Part shown: positions 38,376 through 49,900 of the stretch, piece by piece
Numbering within the stretch: position 1 is the first letter of the stretch
Layout of the letters: every line of letters begins with the position of its first letter
From: Tyto alba
Lineage: Eukaryota; Chordata; Aves; Strigiformes; Tytonidae
Direction: 5' to 3'
Assembly: GCF_018691265.1 (NCBI RefSeq)
Contig: NW_024881278.1
Coordinates: 10,044,001 to 10,108,000, forward strand
Length of the DNA stretch: 64,000 nucleotides
Notes under the pieces: generated by a model
Told to the model about the DNA's origin: nothing
The model's input: the letters and a program-made list of their open reading frames with translations, nothing else
Database searches by the model: none
Made by a program: the position numbers and the translations under genes

Positions 38376-41300
38376 CAATATCTGTTTGACAGTCCAAGTC
38401 AAGATCCAGCTTCAATAAAAAGCTAACTGCAGTTAGTTCTGGGAATTTTGGTAGGGTTAATCATAGAGGGGATATTACCTATATATATATTTATATATGT
38501 ATAGGTGCCTGCAGAAATGCAAGCCCAGAACATGGGATGTCTGGGAACAGACATGGAAGTGGGATTGTGACTGAGTGTGCAGCCATCAGAAATGGAAGGA
38601 TTTCTGTGAAATTCATTTTCCATATATTTACAGCCACCTGACTTTTATTAACTTACTGCTTGGCTCCTGCATGATGATTTCCTGTGCTGTGTTATAGGGC
38701 CTGACGTAATTCTCTCATTGTTAGCTAAAATCTAGAGCAACTGTGATGCTCAAAACCCAGGGAACACGGCACCTGCTCTGGCACATGGGTGCTCTGTGTA
38801 TTGTCCCTTGTGAATCCCAGCCTTGCTCAGCAGATCATTTCTGCCAAACAGCAGATTTTCTTCTTCCCTTCCGGTTGCTTATATTGAGTCCGTCACTTTG
38901 CTGTTTCACCTTGCATTTGCTTTTCAATTAGTGTTAAAACAAATACTGCTTTGACTTCATAGAGGCTGTTAGTGTGAAGTGGTACATCTTGTGTGGTCAT
39001 CAGCAGTGGTCAGAGGTTATAAAAACACCCTCCTCACCACCACATTGTCCTCGCTTTATAGGAGTTTAAGCCCTTTTAATCTTCTTGTGTCCATTTTCCG
39101 CTCCCTCCAGGGACTGGTGGTGCTGGAGGCTGTCGGGGAGAGCAGGGATGTGCTTGCAGTGCCCTTCGCACCCAAGGGCTGCCTTTACACCCCTCTTTGG
39201 AGCAAGCGGTGGCTGTGCTAAGGAAGAAAGGGCTGCTTTCCTGCGCGAGGTCCCCACTGCCAGTTGCCTTTTGTGGGGCTTTGGATGCTGTTCTCTTGAG
39301 CTGATTCTTTCACCTACTGGAAGATGAAGAACAGCCAGTAAGAGATGAGTTTCCTGCATTTGTCAAGGGAATAGATTTAGGACCTGATGAAACCACAGTC
39401 TCAGTCACTTTGTTCCTCTTCCTGTAGTGTCGGGGCAGATGGATGGCAGCTTTGCCAGAGAAAAATCCCTTGTCATGACCTATGTAGGATTTTCAAATTT
39501 GGGAAATGATTGCATCGTCTTTTCTTCATGCTGCAATTTCCTTTTAAATTATATAGAAATGCAGTAGACAGCCTTCTAATCTGTTTATAAAAATAGATTT
39601 CCTTCATATATACAGTTTTATTGTTATCATTAGGAAATAGAAAAATATGTATATATCCAGATAGATATATGTTCAGATGCAAGTAGTCCGTGAACACCAA
39701 AGGCGTTTTTTAAACAGCTCTAGAATTGCAAGCCACATTAATGCTTTCTAATATGTGTGCATATAGTTGTTCACTTTTCTGCTGACATGTTTTCCCAGGG
39801 GAAATAAACACATTTTACCAGTTTGCCCATAGCATTCACTCCCTGGCTTTAATTTCATAATGATGGAGCAAAAAGCCACATAAGGGTTCGCCTGATAAAC
39901 AGAGATGCTTCTTTCCTTATCTAGCTATTATGAGGCAGTCATCAAAATTAAGTTAGCAATGAAAGGAAATAAAATAATGATAATGAAGCAAACATTTTAA
40001 CACATGGTTAGCATTTTACTAAATGCAGTGGTGTTAGCTCTTTGCAAAATGCTATTTTGTTCTGGACTTATGATACCAAAAAATACATGCTATTCCATCT
40101 TCGCTTCTCTGTAGAAGAGGTGCTAACTCTGTGAGGTGTTATGGGTACCCATTTACATTTAAAATATATGAATTGTCCCCTGGACTGTGATGAGAATTAT
40201 CTGGCAAACGTGAATTTTGCTGCAAAGATGTGTGAAAGTAACTGTAGGTATGTCCTACTAACTAAAATGCTATCTCAAGGCTCAGGAACTTGGATGCTAT
40301 TCCTGTCTCTATTGCTGGCCTTTGAGTGATATGACACAAGCTACTTCCTCTGGGTGTTTACAATGATGCTGGCTTTCTTTTAAAACACTTGGAGGGAGAT
40401 GGCAGGTATTGTTTGTTAAAACCCAGGAAACTAACAGTGAATCAGAGGTGGTTTCATTAATAAACTTGATATTGACAAAAGTTTTATAGTAATCTATAAG
40501 TTTAATGGTACTAGTTTTTGAACACTCTAAAAGCCTATATAGGTACTTTTTGAGGTAATGCTATGAGTAAAGAAACAATAGACAAAAAGACTCCTCTCCA
40601 GTCAACTGAGAGGTGTTACAAGCAATTTTAATAGGTTATTGTCAAGATGATTTGCTTAAAGCTCATACATTTATGCCAAATATTACTGGCAACAACAAGA
40701 AAAAAGTGCTTTGGAGTCACTAATGCTCACTTTGCTCTCATATTACACAGGTCTGTCCAGATTTTGACACATAACTTTAGATATTTCTTTTTTTTTTTAA
40801 GAGGAAGGAGACAGCTGACTCTTCTGTTGTTGAAAATTCACACAGGTTGCATGTTATAAATTGGTAGCCTATAGCTGTAGCCCCTTAGGGTTTAGGACTA
40901 GAACATAGCTGCTATGGAGAAGAGTGAACTTTGTTGTCAGATATTAGCTGTCCAGTCTCTTGAAAGCCTTGGGGTTTATGAGCCAGGATTTCAGTATTTG
41001 TGGTCACTGAAAAAGCAGCAAGATAATCAAATGGCAAATAAAATGCTTAGGCTGAAATACAGTCTAAAGGAAAATAGGTGCAAAATGAAAAGCTTTACAG
41101 AACCTGGAGGAAGAAGGAAGCAAACTAAAGATGTTGGGACTTTATTACAGAGTCAGGCTTATTACAGATTCAGCCTTAAATGATCTGTGAATTCTGTTTA
41201 TGGAGCTGGAACTGTATTTATTCTGAGATCTAAAGAAAACAAACAAAACACTATTGTAGGTTATCCGTAGCAGTTGGAGAGGAAATGAAATGAAACTGCA

Positions 41301-44300
41301 AATGGGGAGGTTCCTACATTTTCATTTCTGATGCAGTTTCTTATTCTAATGATCTTTTCCACACAGAGATTCTCTTTAATAATGGCCCTGTTTTTTTGCC
41401 TCTGAAATAAAATGTAAGGCAAATGCAGTAGGTAGCTGTCTGCAAATTTATTTTTACCTTGCAGTGCAGTTACTTTTTAGTAAAAACTATAGAAGCTGAT
41501 TAATTGTGGCTTCTGCATCTATAATTTAGGCAGGACACATTTGCAAACAGATTGCCCATCAGCCTGAACTCATCAGGAAATCCTTCTGTTTACAGTAATA
41601 GAAGAGAAGATTTAAACATTCCTCCCAGTACCAAGATTATAACACAGACCTGAGGCTGTGTTGGAAGTGCTGAGAATTTGCAGCTTCCATGAAAACCAAT
41701 GGGTTAGTGCTGTGTACCCTGTGTTCACCATTAAGTGAACATTTCTTCTGTCCAGTGTTAGCAGAATGGTATAATGTTGTTTTGCCTAATACATTACACT
41801 ATAGGCTAATTTGTTATTTTGTTACTTATCTCTATATAAGATTTTATATATTTATTACTTAATTTAAAATTTTAAGTGTTTTTCAAGTTATGAATTATAA
41901 TTTGTCTGCCTACAGTGAAAATTTTACATATGAAATCTCTGAATTAAGATCTCTTTAGCAGCCTAATGTCTTGTCTGTAACAATCATGTGTTTGTAGCAT
42001 ACTTGACAAGAAGGAGTTGTCATAATCTTACGAGCAAATACTGTATTTAGATTCTATTTTCATCTGAGTTGCAGGGTAAATATAGTTTCTTAAGTGAAAG
42101 GATTGGCACTAAACACATAGCCCCAGTTCTGCAGGTGTTCCACTGCCCAAATACATGGGAACATGCAAGAAAATAATTAATTCACCCTAAATAGATTCTG
42201 TTCAATGATTTTATGAGATTTTTCTATGCCACAGAAGTTGTAACCCGTGTTCGTTTGTCCTTTTGCCTTTGTTTGATAGCTGCGTGGGGTTGCATTAATA
42301 CTGCAAGCAAACGTGGCTTGCTAATGTCCTTCCTCTGGAAGGGGGAGATATGGTGCCAAATTGTCAACAAGGGCAAGGATGGTAATGCTGTACAAGAAGG
42401 TGGCTTTTCTCTACTGCAACTGACTAGCAGAAAGAGTTTAGCACACTGTAGCATGGGGATGCAAGGTGTTTTTTTATCTGCTTTATGTCTTATTATAGCT
42501 AATTTAATGTTGAGGTCTCCAAGAACAAAAACAGTTTGCCCTAAGATGGCTTATTCAGATTTGACAAAAGACAGCAAAAATATGAAACCAGTTAATCTAT
42601 AATGGTGATAATTTGACTCATGGAAAATGCTTTTTGATGCAGTGGGTTTCTGGTATTGCTTTTTGAGCATTAATGAATTCTATTTTTGAGCAACATGCAC
42701 CCTTTGGGATGTGCAGGCTTTCTGAGTATTATTGAATTAAGGCCATGGGATGCTCACAACGTATTTTTTCCTTGACTGCTGATGGGGTTTCCAGCTGAGT
42801 TTTTGTTCTGCTACACTGTTTCTGCTTCATGGTTGTTGTCTCTTTTGATTTTTTTTTGGAGCATAATCTAACAGCTTGATAATTTTAATTAAAACATTCG
42901 ATAAATATTCACACTAATTTGTATATGATTTGCAACATTTTCACTAGAGATCAGCCACTTCACTGGGTATTCTCACATGTAGGTTGAACCAGCAGTTCAG
43001 TTTTCCCATGTGTTTGCAACTATTGCTTTCTGGATTTTGTTTTAATCATCTATGCAATGTTCTTTACAACTTTATGTTCTTTTGAATAATTCACAATCAG
43101 TTGCCTTGTATTATATCTCATCAGCATCACCAGAAAATCAGCAAAAACTGCTTTCTTTAAAGAAGAATACTTGGTGGTATTTCACTCTGAACCTGCATCA
43201 TACTTTGAACATTACTCTGGTATCCTCTCAGTGATCTTCACAGCTGCAGAAGTCTGAATTTATACCTTGTGCTTCCCTAAAACAACATCATAGCATTTTT
43301 GAGTATTGGGTCCCATAATTGGTGGTATTTTAACTGGAGATGAGCTACTCTGGTACAGAGGTACTTCTAGTTATTGCTTATGATGGCATCCCTCAATTAG
43401 GTAGTTCCATCTACCAATTTGTGGTTAAAATGTTGTACAAAAATAGGCAGTATTCTTGTGGTAGCTGTTCATGGTTTCATGACCAGTAGTGCTTGTGGAA
43501 ATGTGATTCTGACGTACCATCTACAGTGATAAAATTAAAAAGTGAGAGCTCTAAGGTTTATCTTGTCTATAGTAGACAAATTTACAGAAACAAGACAATC
43601 TTTGAAGAATAATATATTCAGGATTATGACCCATATTAGTTATATATGGACTCTGACCATACCAATGCAAACATGCTTAAGAGCTCTACTGAATGCATAC
43701 AGCATTGCTCTGTGGTGGCAGGGTCTATTTTTATATTGCTTGAAAGAACTGATGTGCAAGTCAGCCATTTGCTGAGCTGTGAGAGACATGAGAGCTGGCC
43801 ATCTTTTAAAGATGACTTGCAGATACAAAATAATGTTTTTTCTGTGTATAATCATGATAGAGTTCTTGCTGATGTTTTGAGAATCATGTCACAGTGGATG
43901 ACAAAGCAGCAAGCTAAATTTGTGTGGCACTAAAAGAAATCTCCATGCAGAAAGAAAAGACCCTGCTGCTGAATTCTGGAGTAGTTGGATTGGAAAAATG
44001 GACATAGATTGGAAAATGGACATTTGTGTGTCCTTATGATTGGCATCAATAGCATAGATATTACTAAGCTATAAGTTAAGCTGTGCCAATGCCAGTTTCC
44101 TGTTGACCTCTGCTTACTTTATTTGTCATAAAATAAGCTCGTCCTTCACCCGCTTGGCTTCGATGCCCAGTGCCTTGGACACAGATGCAAGGCATAAGAC
44201 TCTCCATCCTTTATGTCTACCTGCTCACCCACAGCCTGCAGCAGCAACACAGGGCCCAAGGGGCTTCTCCATATCCCTTAAAAGCAAGGAATTGAAATTT

Positions 44301-45807
44301 CAACTTCTCTAAAAACCTTGTCATAATTCTGCTACTGTTGTGCCAGGAACAGAGAATATCTTCTTCCAGGTCTGCTGGGGGTGTGTTTGTGTACGAGTGC
44401 AGCTACATGCCCCTGAGTCCAGTTCTACTTCTATTCTAAAGCCATGAAATGGGAAAGATCAAATTCTTTGCCAGGCCATACTTGCCATGAAATATATATT
44501 TTTCTCTTCCCAGCTTGAAAAATCTCAAAGTAGGAGTATGGGCTCCTTTTACACGTGATCAAGATTTTATACACACTTTCTGTTATTATCACCCACAACT
44601 AAGTGAATTCTTAAAAATAAAACAACTTGCTAAAGCAGAGGCTAGAATACAGAAGACCATCTCAGATCATCAGCTTTTATCTATTTTTAAACTTTTATCT
44701 TTTCTGGTGTTTACAGTGATTAATGGCAAACAAATCATCCTCATTATCAGTCTCCTTGCCTCTCTGACGACACTCAGAAATATATTCCAGGACATGTTCT
44801 CTAAGTAACAAATGCTTCTTTATTTTTATGAATGACACTCTATCAGCTTTTCAGCTAGAAAACCAAGCTCATCTATCATTTCCAAATTGCAAGGTATTGA
44901 ATTATATCCATAATTTGCAGACCCAAACACCTACACTAGGCAGCCAGCTGAACCCAGGGATGCCAACACCTTTATGTAAACTAGGTTTGAATAGGCCCAC
45001 GGGTCAGTGTGGGAGCTCATTTAACTGACTGTCTTTTGAACTCCTTAATTTCCAAATTAGTTTGGCACCCTTGGAAAAGACACCCCAGGTCTTTGCCACA
45101 ACTGAAAAATAGGTGTGCACGCTGGGAATTTAGATAGACAGCCTATATTGCTCCAAGTGAATATATGAAGCCATCTGTTATTGAGTCAAACAAAAGCAAC
45201 AAAACATTGTGTCAATAATGCTGTGTAATATCGACAATTAATTGGAGTCTTCTTTTGTAACAATAAAACCTGTGTTAAAACTATGGTGCCATACTTCTAT
45301 GTTTAATGCGAGCACTTATGATGTTAGTTGACAGCTGCCAAGATATAAGTAGTTTAATGAATTCAAATTAAATTATTAGATAGAAATATTCTCGTGGAGA
45401 AGTAATTCCTGAATTTGGTAAGTCTATCCAGTAGGAGTTTTGGAAGGAACAGCCTTTTCTTCTGGCTGTGCCATCTTTTCTGGGAAGAACATCATCTGCT
45501 GTGCAAGCATATGCCTCTTAGAGCCAATTTATAATTAATATAATTGCTTAATGGGACATTTCCCTTGACCATAGCATGCCATGCTGCCCAAATGTCCTCT
45601 TACACTCCAGTGCCCTGCTGAAAGGCTAGTGGCATTTTTCAAACAGTAGAGAGTAAAAATATTTCCAACAAATACTTCATCTGGTATCTCTACAGCAGGT
45701 CAGTAAGAGCATCATGACACCCCAAATCTTATATCCTGTATATGTCTGAATTTGTAACATATGGTCTAGTCTCACTGTCAAAATGTGTCTCTGTTCAGGA
45801 TATATAC
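38376..45807. other. Long gap with a TA microsatellite
   Basis: No repeat family or gene recognised. A TA-rich microsatellite is at 38480-38504. A GC/CpG-richer patch lies at 39095-39260. The stretches at 39750-40030 and 45130-45370 are smooth AT-rich sequence of the kind often seen in conserved non-coding elements, which cannot be proved from one genome. Open frames (up to 129 codons at 42213-42602) have no motif. Confidence 0.4.
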
Positions 45808-45893
45808 CTTTAATGATACGAACTCCAAGGGTCACTTTAAATTTATGGCGAACTGCAAACAGTCCCCTGTCGGTCCTTAGGCTGCCGAGGGAT
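45808..45893 (-). CDS. Candidate orphan 86-bp coding exon
   Basis: On the minus strand an acceptor (tatattctttacag, with a possible branch point agtaac about 25 bases upstream) and a donor (AAAG|gtatat) enclose exactly 86 bases. Only one frame is open. It begins SLGSLRTDRG, passes GLFAVRHKFK and ends TLGVRIIK, starting one base into the exon and leaving one base at the end, so its introns would have different phases. Four CpG survive in 86 bases although the surroundings are CpG-poor, which points to constraint. I do not recognise the peptide. No partner exon was found in the window, so neighbours would lie outside it. A chance frame with chance splice sites remains possible. Confidence 0.35.
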
Positions 45894-46570
45894 CTGTAAA
45901 GAATATACATAACCTACTGTTACTATGCAAAGTGTGTGTGCTAGCATAACGGTGATTTTTCAATAAAGAAACATTTACTGAGTTTGATGTGACATCCCTT
46001 TCAAAGACAAGATGATCCAAACAAATTGGAAAATAAGTGAAGTTTCTTCATTAGAACTTGAGCACAGTTGTTGTTTTGTTTATAAAATAATCATGTTTCA
46101 ATTTTTACACCTCTCCTCTGTTTTGCCCAGTTGTAATTAAAAGGCTGTTGAAAGAACTTCATATTATTTTTTTCCTGGTAAATTATTTATAGTGTTTAGA
46201 TAATATGAAACTATCTTCAAATTATGCCGAGTTTAGTGGCCATTTGTATCACACACACAAACAAAAGCTATCAAAAAGGGAAGGGACAACAAACACAAAG
46301 ATTAAAAAAAACCCAGGAAAATGGAAAATTTCATGTTAAAAATTAAGTGTTTTTGTTTTTTTTTTTTTTATTACTGGAATTTGAGAAAAATTGTACTTTG
46401 ACCTCATACAAATTACAAAGCAAAGCAATGTAAATTGTTTTATTTATCTCAAAATACGTGGGGGGAGGGAGAGAGGTAGAAAAGCATTCCCATTTCCAGT
46501 TGAGACTTGATTTGCTAAGCTAGCAAACTGAAAAGTCGATTATTGAGATAACTGTAACTTAATTTATGGA
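45894..46570. other. Gap, nothing recognised
   Basis: AT-rich sequence between the exon candidate and the next CR1. Confidence 0.5.
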
Positions 46571-46983
46571 AGAATCATAGAATCCCAGGTTGGAAGAGAC
46601 CTCAAGGATCATCTGGCCCAACCTTTCTGGCAGAAACACGGTCTAGACAAGATGGCCCAGCACCCTGTCCAGCCGAACCTTAAAAGTGTCCCATGTTGGG
46701 GAATCCACCACTTCTGGGGGCTGATTGTTCTCATTGCGAAATATCTTCCTCCTGTGTCCAGTCAGAATCTCCCCAGGAGTAACTTATACCCATTACCCCA
46801 GGTCTTTTCCATGTGATTCCTTGTAAAAAGGGAGTCTCCATCTTCTTTGTAGCTACCCTTTAAATACTGGAACATGGTGATAAGGTCTCCCCTAAACCTT
46901 CTCTTCTCAAGGCTGAACAAACCCAATTCTCTCAGCCTTTCCTTACCTGGCAGGCTTCCCAGTCCTTTCATCATCTTTGTAGA
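46571..46983 (-). mobile_element. CR1 LINE 3' end
   Basis: The plus strand starts AGAATCATAGAATCCCAGGT, a complemented CR1 tail of a subfamily with a CCCAGGTTGGAAG end. On the minus strand 46974-46762 reads [19 protein letters not shown], then LFTRNHMEKTWGNGYKLL, the ORF2 C-terminal region. The end of ORF2 and the UTR follow with frame damage. 5'-truncated at about 46983. Confidence 0.93.
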
Positions 46984-49900
46984 AAGAGTAGTCTTTTGGT
47001 AATTCCAAGCTGAAAAGAGAAGTACTAGAAATGCTACTAGAAAAAAGACTGGATGGTATTCATCTGTTGGCTTTGATTAGACTAAATATTGGTAGAGAGT
47101 TTTATGTTAAGAATAAAAGCACAAGCCTAGCCAAACCTTTTGAAGTTCTGCTGCCATCTCTGCAATGGGAAGCAAGGAAATTTGCATTATGATGGCATTG
47201 CTTCTTATATATTTATCAGAGAATGATTGTATCAGAGATTATTGAGATGATATCCATTCTTACTTTCTGAAGATATTATGCATTATTTATAATTTTTCCT
47301 GCTAAGTCCTGTTGACAATACAGAATGTTTTAGATCAAAAACTAAACAACAAAGCTTAATTCATTGCCTTTTTTGCACGCAATTAGCAAATTTTGTTCTT
47401 AACTTTGTAGGTAAACAAAGCTTGAAAGCTGTAGAAGCCACAACTCTTTTCATCTTGAAGCAATGACACATACAAAACAAAACCATGCTAGGTTTTGAAA
47501 TCTCATTTTTGGAAATTTTGCTACTACAGAGTGTCAATGCAACTGAGGTCATTACATTTCACTGCTCCTTTAAGTTTGCAAATAAATAAATGCCTTTGTA
47601 CAATAGCTACTTTCCACTGTTTTTCTCATAAACAAGCATAACAGCACCAAAATTACTAAGTCCATCAATATTGTGTATTGGGTTTTGCTAGTAAATCTAG
47701 ATATACAATATAGTAAGTCAGTGTGTTCACCACTGTTTTCATTCACACCAGTGGAATTCTAATGGATTTTCAAGTGAGTAAAAATCAGTAGCAATATATA
47801 ATAAAAAGAAACATTTAACACAATCCATTTGAGTCTACAGTACCATAAATAGTAACAACTGTTGTTGCCTATTACAGTATCTGCTAACCCCCACTTTGAA
47901 AAATTAGAATAAGGAACAGTAGTAATCATTATTTGAACAGCTTTTAACAACTGAGTTATTTAGTTCATTACATCGAGTTAAGCTGGAAAATATATTTATT
48001 CATACTTTCTAAAGGTTTTCCTTGGAACAATGAGCCGGACAAAGACTATTTGGTGAATATGTGATTCAACACCGGTAGAATCACACATATATATATTTCT
48101 TAGTGTTATTATTTGTAGCGTTAGCTCTAGTGGAACGAAGAGTAGCTGAGGTAAAATAAAATTAATAGCAGCAACAGTGAAAAAGTTATGATGTAGCTGC
48201 ATCTGGATGTGCAGAAAAGATTAAAGATCTTGCATCTGATGACTATATGTTTGCAGCAGTTAGGATGGGTAGCAGAAGCCTGTTATGAGGAGTGCTTTCA
48301 GTATTTGCTCTGTGGATTAGCTGGTCCTCAAGGAGGAAAGTGGCTCATTCTGTATGTTCCTGACCTCTGAGGGAGGTGAACAGGGGCTTGTGCTTGATCA
48401 CAACCATCTGCAGAGTAGTTCCAATGAGGTGTACCTGAAATATCCAAAACTAAATTTTTTCAGTGAGGTTGCTGTTGTACAGCAGTTTTGCATGTAAATG
48501 ACACCTGAAAACATAGTAGCCACTGAATACATCTAAGTAAATATAGTTCTAACGGTAGACCAGTAGCTATTTTTCCCTTCTAAACCATTTGCGATCCTCC
48601 CAAGCATGAAAGAGGCAATGCTGCAAAACAAATGTTGTTCTGCTTAACCTCTTTGTTTTTGCTGATTACAGAATTATTATATCGAACAAAACAAAGTATG
48701 GGAAAAGAGCATATAGCAATGATTGGGTTTTCCTTAGAATTGATTTACTTTCTAGTGCCCTGTATATTTGGGAAGAAGATACAGCAGAACTATATTTACA
48801 GTGCTCCTTACTTGTTCAAAAGCAAAGCACTTAAAGAAAAATCATGCTTAGAGATTTAGGATATCAAAAACATCCATTAATTTCTGTTTGAGCCATAACA
48901 AAGTTAGGATGTTATTAACAGACATGAAGGACCTTTGGTATAACTGTCAGTTACTTTGATTAATCCCGTTATTGCTTCTGCTTCAAAAAAATACTGTTAC
49001 TGGAAAAAAAAAAATAAAAATGTGTAATTTTCAGCATTAACATGATATCCTTTATCTGAATCTATACCTTTAATCAATCTGGGTATATTGCCTTCATCAT
49101 ATGGCATACTTGCCAAAAGAAAGACTAGTCCAATGTGACATAACGAATAGGCTTCTTCTCTGGCTGCCCTATTCATACACCTTTTCCTTATCCTTGTATT
49201 TAATTCAGGATTTTCAGTGGTGGGGGGAGGGCAGAGAGATGTCAGTATTCATTAAAAATGAACTAAAAATGTGACAGCCTTAAAATTGTAACTAATATTT
49301 TCAAGTACCTAGAACCCTTAATTGGCTTCTGTGGTACTTAATTAGTCACATATGGCTTCATAGAATTATTTCTAGGTAAACTGGAGCCACCCATACTGTG
49401 TTACCCTTCCAGTAACCTTTCTGCAGTGCTTGGCATTGAAAACCTGATAGTGAACTCCCATTTCTGTATATTCAGACAATACTGGCAGTGAATCTAGCAG
49501 TCCCAGGTAAGGCTTTAATGTCTGTATGAATAGTACTTACACAGCTTTCTGTGAAGAGTGAGGGAAGCCTTAGATCTGTAGTGTTGATGAAGGACAAAAT
49601 ACAGAATCATGAGTAGCATGAATGAGACTGTAGGCATGTTGATGAAGAGGTAATATTTAGTATGTAAACATGGAGTAAAACATATTGTGGCATCTGTGGA
49701 CACATAAACAGGCTGCCTATCAAAAAGCGAGGTTTGGAAAATACAAAGTGAGTTATACTTTGTTTGGGAGTTAGTTTGCCACTAATGGGATGGGGCTAAA
49801 GCACCTTTAGTTTTGTATTACATGTTCAGAGGATGGAACCAAATGTTTTTTAGCTGCTGTTATGATATATGCACAAGAATGTGGCTAAATCTGTTTTAGG

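Noticed and set aside
42213..42602. 129-codon plus-strand frame
   Set aside because: No recognisable domain, no promoter or splice context; length is within chance expectation for 64 kb on six frames.
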